DNA of 64,000 nucleotides from an uncultured Acetatifactor sp. (GTDB lineage: Bacteria; Bacillota; Clostridia; Lachnospirales; Lachnospiraceae): the NCBI GenBank assembly GCA_947624245.1, contig CANQJL010000007.1:1-64000 (forward strand), in the 5' to 3' direction. A program made the position numbers and the translations under genes. Positions within the stretch are counted from its first letter, which is position 1; the number at the start of each line of letters is the position of its first letter. A model generated the notes under the pieces. It did not search any database and was not told where the DNA came from. It saw nothing but the letters and a program-made list of their open reading frames with translations. Below are positions 33,784 to 42,248 of this stretch, piece after piece.

Positions 33784-35547
33784 ATGGATTTTTTTGATTT
33801 ACTGACGATGATAGGCGGACTTTCGCTTTTCCTGTACGGAATGAGTATGCTGGGCGACGGTCTGGCAAAGGCATCGGGAGGCAGGCTGGAGACGATCTTG
33901 GGAAAGCTGACCAGCAACCCCGTCAAGTCCGTTCTGGTGGGCGCCGGCGTGACGGCGATGGTCCAGTCCTCCTCCGCAACCACCGTCATGGTGGTGGGCT
34001 TTGTCAATTCCGGCATGATGAAGCTGCAGCAGGCGGTGGGAATCATCATGGGCGCCAACATCGGTACCACCATCACCGCATGGATCTTGAGCCTTGCGGG
34101 GATCGACAGCGACCTGTTCCTTGTACAGATGCTCAATCCCACCTCTTTTTCTCCGATTCTGGCGATCATAGGTGCCATGCTCCTGCTCTTTTCGCACAAG
34201 GACAGGCGCAGGAACGCGGCGACGATCATGCTGGGCTTCGCAATCCTGATGTTCGGTATGAACACCATGAGCAGCGCCGTGAAGCCTCTGTCCGAAATGC
34301 CCGAATTCATCAATTTTCTGCCGACCCTGTCCAATCCGTTCCTGGGTATGATCGTGGGTCTTGTGATGTGCGCCGTGCTCCAGTCCTCGTCGGTGTCCGT
34401 AGGTATTATACAGTCCTTAAGCCTGACGGGAGCGATCGGGTTCGACACGGTGATTCCCATTATTCTGGGACAGAACATCGGTGCCTGCGTTCCCACGCTG
34501 CTTTCCAGCATCGGCGCGCGCAAGGATGCAAAGAGAGCGGCGTTGGTACATCTGTACTTTAATATTATCGGTACGGCGATTATTCTGATAGCCTTTTACG
34601 GCCTGAATGCGATCCGGCCGCTGGCCGTCCTGCAGCAGACCGCAACGCCTCTGGGGATCGCCGTGATCCACACGCTGTTCAAGGTGATCATTACCGTCAT
34701 TCTGCTGCCTCTGTCCAATGTGCTGGTGAAGCTTGCGAGCCTTACCGTTCGGGACAGCAAGGAAGAGGACAAGCCGGAGGATCGCGCGCTGAGCCTTTTG
34801 GATATCCGTTTCCTGGAGACGCCCTCCTACGCTGTGGAGCAGAGCCGCGCGGTGTCGGTGGTGATGGCGGGTCTGGCGGAGGAGTCCATGAATGTGGCCA
34901 TGAGCCTGTTGGACAACTATTCCGAAGATGCTGTAAAGCGCGTCAGACAGTTGGAAGAGAAAGTAGATATTTTTGAAGATCAGCTGGGGACTTATCTGGT
35001 GAAGCTCAGTTCCCGCCCCGTCTCCGAAAGGGACAGCCATACACTTTCCGTTCTTCTGCACTGTATCGGGGATTTTGAGAGGATTTCCGACCACGCCTTA
35101 AACGTGATGGAGGCCGTGCAGGAGATGCACGATAAAGAACTGGAATTTTCGGACAAGGCGAAGAAGGAGCTGCAGGTGTTCCGCAGGGCAATCCACGATA
35201 TTCTGAACATTACCATGATGAGCTTCAGGGAGGGAAATCTGGAGCTGGCCAGACAGGTAGAGCCGTTGGAGGAAGTGATCGACGGGTTGAATCTGGACAT
35301 CAAGCAGCGCCACGTGAGACGTCTGCGCAAAGGCAAATGCACGATAGAACTGGGATTTGTACTGTCGGATATCACCACGAATTTTGAGCGGGTCTCGGAC
35401 CACTGCTCCAACATCGCAGTGTGTCTTTTGCAGGTGAAGGACGATGAGTTCGACACCCACGCTTATATCGGCGGCCTGAGAGCGGGAGACAACGTGGACT
35501 TCCGCGGAAAGGTAATGGCCTACGGGGAGAGGTATCAGCTTCCCTAA
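33784..35547 (+). CDS. Na/Pi cotransporter family protein with C-terminal PhoU-like domain
   Basis: 587 residues from ATG 33784 (MDFFDLLTMIGGLSLFLYGM, with AAGAGG upstream). The two NptA/Na-Pi repeats carry the motifs TAMVQSSSATTVMVVGFVN and CAVLQSSSVSVGIIQSL, with about eight membrane helices up to residue 315. Residues about 345-565 are helical, with RISDHALNVMEAVQEM and FERVSDHCSNIAVCL, typical of PhoU helix bundles. It probably moves phosphate with sodium; the direction is debated for this family. It lies directly after pstB on the same strand. Its stop overlaps the convergent CNNM/CBS gene by four bases. Confidence 0.88.
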   Translation: MDFFDLLTMIGGLSLFLYGMSMLGDGLAKASGGRLETILGKLTSNPVKSVLVGAGVTAMVQSSSATTVMVVGFVNSGMMKLQQAVGIIMGANIGTTITAWILSLAGIDSDLFLVQMLNPTSFSPILAIIGAMLLLFSHKDRRRNAATIMLGFAILMFGMNTMSSAVKPLSEMPEFINFLPTLSNPFLGMIVGLVMCAVLQSSSVSVGIIQSLSLTGAIGFDTVIPIILGQNIGACVPTLLSSIGARKDAKRAALVHLYFNIIGTAIILIAFYGLNAIRPLAVLQQTATPLGIAVIHTLFKVIITVILLPLSNVLVKLASLTVRDSKEEDKPEDRALSLLDIRFLETPSYAVEQSRAVSVVMAGLAEESMNVAMSLLDNYSEDAVKRVRQLEEKVDIFEDQLGTYLVKLSSRPVSERDSHTLSVLLHCIGDFERISDHALNVMEAVQEMHDKELEFSDKAKKELQVFRRAIHDILNITMMSFREGNLELARQVEPLEEVIDGLNLDIKQRHVRRLRKGKCTIELGFVLSDITTNFERVSDHCSNIAVCLLQVKDDEFDTHAYIGGLRAGDNVDFRGKVMAYGERYQLP

Positions 35548-36899
35548 GAGTGATTTTCAGAGTGACCTTCGGGCTCCGCTGCCACAGTGTCGGCGGGGCC
35601 TTCTTTTGCGCCGTCCGCAGGTTCGTCCTTTGCGTCGTCTGCATCGTCCTCCTGCTCCGGCAGCGTCATCAGCACCTTCTCGATCCTGTTCTGATGAAGT
35701 CCCTGCACCTTTAAACGGATTCCGCCCTCCAGCGTGACCTCCTCCTCGTCCTCGGGCAGGCGGTTCAGACATTCGATGATGATGCCGCCGATGGAGTCGT
35801 AGTCTTCGCTGTCCAGCTTCGTCCCCAGCTCGTGGTTGATGTCGTCCAGCTTCATGCTGCCCTCCACCAGATAAGTGCGCTCCGCGACCTCCTGGATCCG
35901 TTCCGCTTCATCTGTGTCATACTCGTCTCGGATTTCTCCCACGATCTCCTCCAACAGGTCTTCCAGAGTGATCATGCCTACCGTCGCTCCGTACTCGTTC
36001 AGCACAAAGGCGACGTTTTTGGTGGCTTCACGCATCTCGTAGAGCAGATCGGCCACCTTCTTATACTCGTATGTATAATGGGCGTCTCTTAAAATGTTCT
36101 GTACCTGAAAGCTTGCCTGATCCTCCGTCAGGATAAAGTCTTTGATGTTGATCAGACCGATGATATTGTCCTTGTCCTCGCGGTAAACGGGAAGACGGGT
36201 GTACATGTACTCCCGAAACACGCCCATCACCTGCTCGTAGGAGGCGTTCAGATCCACCGTCACCATGTTGATTCGGGGGATCATAATGTCCTTTGCGAGA
36301 GCGTCGGAAAAGTCGAACACATTGTAAATCATTTCACGCTCCTCGGACTCTATCACGCCGTCCTCGTGGCTGACGTCCACATAGGTGCGAAGCTCCGATT
36401 CCGTCATGGTGTTCATGCGCTTGTTGGGGTCGATCCGCAGAAGGCGCAGGACGCCGCTTGACAGCTTGTCCACGGCAAAGATCACCGGTGTCAGAAGCTG
36501 CATCAGCCGATAAATGATTCCGCTGTAGGCCAGAGATATCTTTTCTGAGTAGACCATGGCCCAGGTCTTGGGGGTGATCTCGCCGAAGAGCAGTATCACG
36601 AACGTCAGGATACCGGTAGCGATGCCCACGGCCAGACCTGCGCGCAGGGCCAGCGTAGTGGCCAGCGCCGAGGCGGAAAGGTTCACGATATTGTTGCCGA
36701 TCAGGATCGAGCTGAGCATCTTGCTGTAGTTTTCCAGTATTTTGTTGACCCTGGCCGCGCGCTTGTTCCCCTCGTCCTCGAGGGCGCGCATACGGACGCG
36801 GTTCGCGGTGCTCAGCGCGGTTTCCGCCGAGGAAAAGAACGCAGATAACAGGATCATGATAAAAAGCGATACAAGTTGTATGACACCCGAGGTATCCAA
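35544..36899 (-). CDS. Hemolysin-type CNNM/CBS/CorC_HlyC membrane protein
   Basis: 451 residues from TTG 36899 (LDTSGVIQLVSLFIM), with AAAGGAGTG 6 bases upstream. A CNNM transmembrane domain (about 1-185, with SAFFSSAETALSTANRVRMRAL and LFGEITPKTWAM) is followed by two CBS domains (about 205-330, MIPRINMVTVD, LPVYREDKDNIIGLINIKD, FVLNEYGATVGMITLEDLLEE) and a CorC_HlyC domain (about 350-420). The tail is acidic. This family includes magnesium/cobalt exporters (CorB/C, MpfA); the old name hemolysin is not supported. It has its own promoter. Confidence 0.88.
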   Translation of the reverse strand: MDTSGVIQLVSLFIMILLSAFFSSAETALSTANRVRMRALEDEGNKRAARVNKILENYSKMLSSILIGNNIVNLSASALATTLALRAGLAVGIATGILTFVILLFGEITPKTWAMVYSEKISLAYSGIIYRLMQLLTPVIFAVDKLSSGVLRLLRIDPNKRMNTMTESELRTYVDVSHEDGVIESEEREMIYNVFDFSDALAKDIMIPRINMVTVDLNASYEQVMGVFREYMYTRLPVYREDKDNIIGLINIKDFILTEDQASFQVQNILRDAHYTYEYKKVADLLYEMREATKNVAFVLNEYGATVGMITLEDLLEEIVGEIRDEYDTDEAERIQEVAERTYLVEGSMKLDDINHELGTKLDSEDYDSIGGIIIECLNRLPEDEEEVTLEGGIRLKVQGLHQNRIEKVLMTLPEQEDDADDAKDEPADGAKEGPADTVAAEPEGHSENHS

Positions 36900-36964
36900 G
36901 AATAACACTCCTTTGTTCCGAAAAATAAATGTCAGGTGCGGTACAGGCACACAATTATTTAGTA

Positions 36965-36994
36965 AATATACAATAGGGGAAAAGCGGTTGTCAA
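36965..36994 (-). promoter_or_regulatory. Promoter of the CNNM/CBS gene
   Basis: On the minus strand TTGACA (36994-36989), an 18-base spacer and TATATT (36970-36965). Confidence 0.65.
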
Positions 36995-37061
36995 GTTTTC
37001 CGGAGCCTGTGCATATTATTTTATAAAATTTATAAAAAGTTTACGGGTGAAAGGAGATACT

Positions 37062-37439
37062 ATGGAACAAAGATCGAACACCAAAGAAGTGCCTGTTTTC
37101 TATTTGCTGAAGACGCTTCTGTTCTCTTACATATTGACGGGAATCCTGCTGGCGCTGCTGGCGTTTCTGCTCTACCGCATGAGGCTCGGAGAGAAAGCGG
37201 TCTCCGTGGCCATTATTGTGATCTATGTTGCCGCCACCTTTTTCGGGGGATTTGTGGCGGGTAAAAAAATGGAGAGCCGGAAATTCCTCTGGGGGCTCAT
37301 GATGGGAGCGGCGTATTTTCTGATACTCGCGCTGGTGTCTCTTGCGGCGGGCGGAGGCGGAATAGAGCTGGGCAATTCCTTTCTCACTACCTTTGTGCTG
37401 TGCGCGGGCGGGGGAATGCTGGGCGGTATGCTGAGCTGA
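37062..37439 (+). CDS. TIGR04086 family membrane protein
   Basis: 125 residues from ATG 37062 (MEQRSNTKEVPVFYLLKTL; AAAGGAGA upstream). Four hydrophobic segments are separated by short loops, with FFGGFVAGKKMESRKFLWGLMMG and a glycine-rich end (CAGGGMLGGML). This matches TIGR04086, a small membrane family typically found beside the SCIFF peptide genes in Clostridia, as here. Its role is unknown; association with SCIFF export or with SecDF is a guess from context. Confidence 0.78.
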   Translation: MEQRSNTKEVPVFYLLKTLLFSYILTGILLALLAFLLYRMRLGEKAVSVAIIVIYVAATFFGGFVAGKKMESRKFLWGLMMGAAYFLILALVSLAAGGGGIELGNSFLTTFVLCAGGGMLGGMLS

Positions 37440-37487
37440 GAATATCCCGCGGAAAGCCTTCTCTTAAAAATAATGTAAAAAAACCAT

Positions 37488-37515
37488 TTTACAAATCGCT
37501 ATTTTGTGATATACT
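37488..37515 (+). promoter_or_regulatory. Promoter of the SCIFF peptide gene
   Basis: TTTACA (37488-37493), a 16-base spacer and TATACT (37510-37515), 55 bases before scfA. Confidence 0.6.
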
Positions 37516-37569
37516 TGGTTCGTCTGATATTTTGTTGACTTTGATAAGAGCATAAGGAGGCTGTGTTAC

Positions 37570-37713
37570 ATGAAGCACATCAAGACACTGACGACCAGAG
37601 ATTTTAAGGAATCCTTAAAGAAGGGCGGCTGCGGCGAGTGCCAGACCTCTTGCCAGTCTGCCTGCAAGACTTCCTGCACTGTAGGAAACCAGAGCTGTGA
37701 GAAGATCAAATAG
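37570..37713 (+). CDS. scfA: Six-cysteine peptide SCIFF (precursor)
   Basis: 47 residues: leader MKHIKTLTTRDFKESLKKGG, then six cysteines at 21, 24, 28, 32, 36 and 43 (start of core CGECQTSCQSACKTSC). SCIFF is the near-universal clostridial ribosomal peptide whose cysteine(s) are joined by thioether bonds to other residues by the radical-SAM enzyme encoded just downstream. AAGGAGG lies 8 bases before the ATG. It has its own promoter, and a hairpin between it and scfB probably lets more peptide than enzyme be made. The peptide's biological role is not settled. Confidence 0.95.
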   Translation: MKHIKTLTTRDFKESLKKGGCGECQTSCQSACKTSCTVGNQSCEKIK

Positions 37714-37736
37714 CTTGGCATCGAAAGACTAGAGTA

Positions 37737-37764
37737 AGCAGCGATTCCGGTCGCTGCTACTTTT
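37737..37764 (+). terminator. Hairpin between scfA and scfB (probable partial terminator)
   Basis: A perfect 8-bp stem (AGCAGCGA 37737-37744 with TCGCTGCT 37751-37758), loop TTCCGG, then ACTTTTG. Its position fits partial termination that lowers scfB expression relative to scfA. Confidence 0.65.
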
Positions 37765-37785
37765 GTGTGAAAGGAAATTTTATCT

Positions 37786-39186
37786 GTGATACACCAATAC
37801 AAAAGCGGCGGGTACAATATCGTGATGGACGTGAACAGCGGTTCCGTTCATGTGGTGGACGATATCGTCTACAATATGATCCCGCTGATAGAGCCCTTTG
37901 TGAATGAAGGCATCAAAGATGCGGCCACCATCAAGGCGGCGGTCTTAAATCTGGCGCGCCTGTCCTGTTCTGAGGAAGAGATCGCCGAGGCGGTGGACGA
38001 GGTGCTTGCGCTGGAGGCGGCAGGGCAGCTTTTTGCGCCCGACATATATGAAAATTACATGTTTGATTTTAAGAACAGGCCCACGGTGGTGAAGGCGCTC
38101 TGCCTGCACATCGCCCATGACTGCAATCTGGCCTGCAGATACTGTTTTGCGGGCGAGGGGGAATACCACGGACAGAGAGCCCTGATGAGCGTCGAGGTGG
38201 GGAAGAAGGCGCTGGATTTTCTGGTGAAGAACTCCGGAAACAGGGTGAATCTGGAGGTGGATTTCTTCGGCGGGGAACCGCTTCTGAACTGGCAGACGGT
38301 AAAGGAGCTGGTGGAATACGGCAGAAGTCTGGAGGGCCCAAACAACAAAAAATTCCGTTTTACCCTGACGACCAACGGCGTTCTGCTGGACGATGAGGTC
38401 CTTGAATTTGCAAACAGAGAGATGGCCAATATCGTCTTGAGCATCGACGGGCGAAAGGAAGTACATGACAGAATGCGTCCCTTCCGGGGAGGTCAGGGCA
38501 GCTATGACATGATCGTGCCTAAATTCCTGAAGGTGGCGCAGAGCAGAGGGCAGGAGCGGTACTATGTGCGGGGGACCTACACCCGCCACAATCTCGATTT
38601 TTCAAAGGACGTCCTGCATCTTGCGGATCTCGGCTTCAAGCAGATATCCGTGGAGCCGGTGGTGGCGGGACCCGAGGACGATTACGCGATCACGGAAGCG
38701 GATATCCCGAAGCTTCTGGAGGAATACGACCTTCTGGCGGCGGAGATGATAAAGCGAAGGAAAGAGGGAAAGGGCTTTCATTTTTTTCACTTTATGATAG
38801 ATCTGGAGGGCGGGCCGTGTGTGGCCAAGCGTCTGTCGGGCTGCGGTTCCGGCACGGAGTATCTGGCCGTGACGCCCTGGGGCGACCTTTACCCCTGCCA
38901 TCAATTCGTGGGAAACGAAAAGTTCCTCATGGGAAATGTGGACGAGGGAATCCTGCGGGAGGATATTCGGGACGAGTTCAAGTGCTGCAATGTGTACGCC
39001 AAGGACAAGTGCAGAAAGTGTTTTGCGAAGTTCTATTGCAGCGGCGGCTGTGCGGCCAATGCCTACAATTTCCACGGAAATATTAACGACGCCTACGATG
39101 TGGGGTGCGAACTGGAGCGCAAGAGAGTGGAATGCGCGATCATGCTGAAGGCGGCCGAGAGCGAGGAAACGGGCGCGGAGGCATAG
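37786..39186 (+). CDS. scfB: SCIFF thioether maturase, radical SAM/SPASM protein
   Basis: 466 residues from GTG 37786. An N-terminal peptide-recognition region (NIVMDVNSGSVHVVDDIVYNM, about 10-85) is followed by the radical SAM core with CNLACRYC (C113, C117, C120 bind the 4Fe-4S cluster) and a SPASM region (from about 340) with many cysteines (GCGSG, CCNVYAKDKCRKCFAKFYCSGGC) for auxiliary clusters. It forms Cys thioether cross-links in the SCIFF peptide (CteB-type chemistry). Context (TIGR04086, scfA, secDF) is the usual clostridial one. Confidence 0.95.
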   Translation: MIHQYKSGGYNIVMDVNSGSVHVVDDIVYNMIPLIEPFVNEGIKDAATIKAAVLNLARLSCSEEEIAEAVDEVLALEAAGQLFAPDIYENYMFDFKNRPTVVKALCLHIAHDCNLACRYCFAGEGEYHGQRALMSVEVGKKALDFLVKNSGNRVNLEVDFFGGEPLLNWQTVKELVEYGRSLEGPNNKKFRFTLTTNGVLLDDEVLEFANREMANIVLSIDGRKEVHDRMRPFRGGQGSYDMIVPKFLKVAQSRGQERYYVRGTYTRHNLDFSKDVLHLADLGFKQISVEPVVAGPEDDYAITEADIPKLLEEYDLLAAEMIKRRKEGKGFHFFHFMIDLEGGPCVAKRLSGCGSGTEYLAVTPWGDLYPCHQFVGNEKFLMGNVDEGILREDIRDEFKCCNVYAKDKCRKCFAKFYCSGGCAANAYNFHGNINDAYDVGCELERKRVECAIMLKAAESEETGAEA

Positions 39187-39306
39187 AGAATAGAGAAAAG
39201 AGCGAGCGCGAAGAGATGAGAGCGGAAGAATAGAAGAAAAGCGAGTAAGAAGAAAAGAGAGTATAAGGACAGATAAAATATACGAGAACAGAAAGGAAGA
39301 AGAAAC

Positions 39307-41574
39307 ATGAAAAAGAACAGAGCGGTGGTGCTTTTGCTTTGTATTCTGCTGATCGTGGCAGGTATCACATATGTGGATATCTTCGGTACAGACTCCACAG
39401 GCGCAGGCAGCGCGTCGGACATCAAGCTGGGTCTGGATCTGGCGGGCGGCGTCAGCATCACTTATCAGGTGGTGGGCGAGGAAACGCCCGACGCTACCGA
39501 CATGCAGGATACCATTGCAAAGCTGCAGCAGCGTGTTGAAAATTACAGTACGGAGGCTATCGTATATCAGGAGGGTCTGGACAGGATCAACATAGAGATT
39601 CCCGGCGTGACCGATGCCAACGCGATCCTGCAGGAATTGGGAAGACCGGGCGCGCTGTATTTCATCGCAGAGACGGATTCTGAGGGAAACGCCAACTATA
39701 CCGGCCAGATGGTACAGGACGCTGACGGCAATATCGGCACACAGTATGTGCTGAACAAGACCATCGAGGAGCTGATGGCCGAGGGCTCCATCAAGCTGGA
39801 GGGAACGGATGTAAAGGACGCAAGAGGCGGTTCCATTCAGACCAATATGGGAAGCGAATATGCGGTAGATCTGACGATGACCGACGAGGGCGCGAAGAAG
39901 TTTGCGGACGCCACCCGAAATGCTTATGAAAAGGGCGAGACGCTGGGCATCTACTACGACGGCAGCATTATCAGTGCCCCTAAAGTGGAGGCGGTGCTCA
40001 CCGACGGAAACGCCCAGATCACCCATATGGAATCGTTTGAAGCGGCGGAAAAGCTGGCTTCCACCATTCGTATCGGCGGCCTGAAGCTGGAGCTGGAGGA
40101 ACTTCACTCCAAGGTGGTAGGCGCGCAGCTTGGCGTGGACGCCATTGAGACCAGTCTTCTGGCAGGCGCCATCGGACTTATCATAGTGGCACTGTTCATG
40201 ATCTGTGTATATCGGATTCCCGGCGTTGCGTCCGTGGTGGGACTTGCGTCTTACGTGGCGCTTGTAGTGCTTTTGCTGAACGGATTTGACATGACGCTTA
40301 CCCTGTCCGGCATAGCGGGCATTATTCTCTCCATCGGTATGGCGGTAGATGCGAACGTGATCATATTCGCCCGCATCAGAGAGGAGCTGGCGGCAGGAAA
40401 GACCGTGAAGAATGCCATCAAGACAGGATTTGACAAGGCTCTGTCGGCAATCATCGACGGAAATATCACCACTCTGATCGCGGCCGTGGTGCTGCTGTTC
40501 CTGGGGCCCGGCTCCGTGCAGGGCTTTGCCCAGACGCTGGCGCTCGGCATCGTGCTTTCCATGTTCACCTCACTGCTGGTGACGAGAGTGGTATTGAACG
40601 CATTTTACGCCTTGGGCGCAAAGAGCGTGAAGCTTTACGGCGTTGCAAAGGAGCGCAAGCCCCTTCAGATATTGCAGAAAAAGTGGATATTCTTCGGGAT
40701 ATCCCTAGCGGCGATCGCAGCGGGCTTTATCGCCATGGGAGTGTTCAGGGCAAAGACGGGAGACGCCCTGAATTACAGCCTGGACTTTAAGGGCGGCACA
40801 GCCGTGACGGTGACCTTTGACCATGCGATGAGCCTGGAGGAGGCGAACCGCGACGTGGTGCCTCTGATCGAGCAGCTCACAGGCAGCGCCGTTCAGGTTC
40901 AGACCGTGCAGGAGTCCAATGAGGTCATCTTTAAGACGGATACCCTGAATGTGGATCAGAGAGAGTCGCTGACCGAAATGCTGACCTCCACTTTCGGCAT
41001 TACGGAAGACAGAATTACTTCGGAGACCATCAGCTCTACCATCAGTGACGAGATGAAGTCGGACACGATCATTGCCGTGCTGGTGGCGATCGTCTGCATG
41101 CTGATCTATATCAGGATCCGCTTTACCGATATCCGCTTCGGCATCAGCAGTATTCTTGCGCTGATCCATGACGTGCTGGTAGTGCTGGCTTTCTATGCGA
41201 TCGCGCGGGTATCGGTGAGCAACACCTTTGTGGCCTGCATGTTGACTATCGTGGGCTACTCTATCAACGCGACCATCGTTATCTTTGACCGTATCAGAGA
41301 GAACATGCGGGGGTCTTCCGACAAGGATACCCTGCGGGAGGTGGCAGACCGCAGCATTACCCAGACGATGTCCAGGAGCATTTTCACCTCCCTGACCACG
41401 TTCATCATGGTGGCAGTGCTGTATGTGCTGGGCGTGACAAGCATCAAGGATTTTGCGCTTCCGCTCATGGTAGGCATTGTGTGCGGTACTTATTCCTCCA
41501 TCTGTCTGGCAGGCAGCCTGTGGTATATTTTCCGCACGAAGTTCGCGCCTAAGAAGAGCAAGAGCAAGAAATAG
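39307..41574 (+). CDS. secDF: Protein translocase SecDF, fused
   Basis: 755 residues. The SecD half has TM1 (about 7-23), the signature DLAGGVSITYQV at about 43, a large extracytoplasmic domain, and TM2-6 (about 278-440, with LTLSGIAGIILSIGMAVDANVIIFARIREE). The SecF half begins at about 455 (LDFKGGTAVTVTF) and repeats the pattern with MLTIVGYSINATIVIFDRIREN. SecDF uses the proton gradient to pull secreted proteins through SecYEG. A fused single chain is common in Bacillota. It is 120 bases after scfB across a purine-rich spacer. Confidence 0.95.
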   Translation: MKKNRAVVLLLCILLIVAGITYVDIFGTDSTGAGSASDIKLGLDLAGGVSITYQVVGEETPDATDMQDTIAKLQQRVENYSTEAIVYQEGLDRINIEIPGVTDANAILQELGRPGALYFIAETDSEGNANYTGQMVQDADGNIGTQYVLNKTIEELMAEGSIKLEGTDVKDARGGSIQTNMGSEYAVDLTMTDEGAKKFADATRNAYEKGETLGIYYDGSIISAPKVEAVLTDGNAQITHMESFEAAEKLASTIRIGGLKLELEELHSKVVGAQLGVDAIETSLLAGAIGLIIVALFMICVYRIPGVASVVGLASYVALVVLLLNGFDMTLTLSGIAGIILSIGMAVDANVIIFARIREELAAGKTVKNAIKTGFDKALSAIIDGNITTLIAAVVLLFLGPGSVQGFAQTLALGIVLSMFTSLLVTRVVLNAFYALGAKSVKLYGVAKERKPLQILQKKWIFFGISLAAIAAGFIAMGVFRAKTGDALNYSLDFKGGTAVTVTFDHAMSLEEANRDVVPLIEQLTGSAVQVQTVQESNEVIFKTDTLNVDQRESLTEMLTSTFGITEDRITSETISSTISDEMKSDTIIAVLVAIVCMLIYIRIRFTDIRFGISSILALIHDVLVVLAFYAIARVSVSNTFVACMLTIVGYSINATIVIFDRIRENMRGSSDKDTLREVADRSITQTMSRSIFTSLTTFIMVAVLYVLGVTSIKDFALPLMVGIVCGTYSSICLAGSLWYIFRTKFAPKKSKSKK

Positions 41575-41611
41575 GACCTGTTGAGGAAAGCATAGGAAAA
41601 GGACGACAAAA

Positions 41612-42199
41612 ATGGACAAAGAGAACCGAATCGACGGAGTAAAAGACACGGTATCCGAGAAGGAAGCACAAAAGAAAAACGGGACAGGCATATCGCTGAA
41701 GGCCAAGCTTGTGGCGGCGGCCATAGGCGCGCTCGCCGTGCTGCTGGCGATCCTGATTCCGATTCTTGTGAAGGATTCCGTTGAAAAAAAGGTGAGAAAA
41801 GCCTTTGAGACATATGTGGGAGTCTTTGTGACCGGAGATATCGATGCGGATAAGGTCAAGTGGAAGAAGTACTATCCCGCAGAAGTGGAGGAAGAGATAG
41901 GGAATTGGGCGCACGAAAGTCTTGCGCCGTCTTCTTTTTTTGCCCCGGGGGACTACGATTACAAGATCATGGCAATCACTCAGCTTGACGGCAGTGACAG
42001 CGAAGAACTGGTACAGGAGCTCGTGGAGGATTTCTACCGCTACCACAATTTCAGTATCAAGACCGCAGACCTTAAGATCTCCGAGGCCTATCTTGTGATC
42101 ATCAGGAATTATTCCGGACAGGGTCCCGCGCTGGGCTATGCGCTGGTGGTCAAGGTAAACGGAAAGTATGGCGTATATTCTCTGGCAAACGAGATGTAG
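41612..42199 (+). CDS. Single-pass membrane protein of unknown function
   Basis: 195 residues. A charged N-terminal segment (about 1-28) is followed by one membrane helix (about 31-52, KLVAAAIGALAVLLAILIPIL) and an extracytoplasmic domain with YYPAEVEEEIGNW, a central linker and a C-terminal sheet (AYLVIIRNYSGQGPALGYALVVKVNGKYGVY). I do not recognise a family. It lies 37 bases after secDF and 49 bases before the zinc-ribbon protein. All share a strand and could be one operon. Confidence 0.65.
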   Translation: MDKENRIDGVKDTVSEKEAQKKNGTGISLKAKLVAAAIGALAVLLAILIPILVKDSVEKKVRKAFETYVGVFVTGDIDADKVKWKKYYPAEVEEEIGNWAHESLAPSSFFAPGDYDYKIMAITQLDGSDSEELVQELVEDFYRYHNFSIKTADLKISEAYLVIIRNYSGQGPALGYALVVKVNGKYGVYSLANEM

Positions 42200-42248
42200 G
42201 CCTGTTTAAGCTCCGCAAAATACGCGATGATTTATGAGGAGGTCAGTT

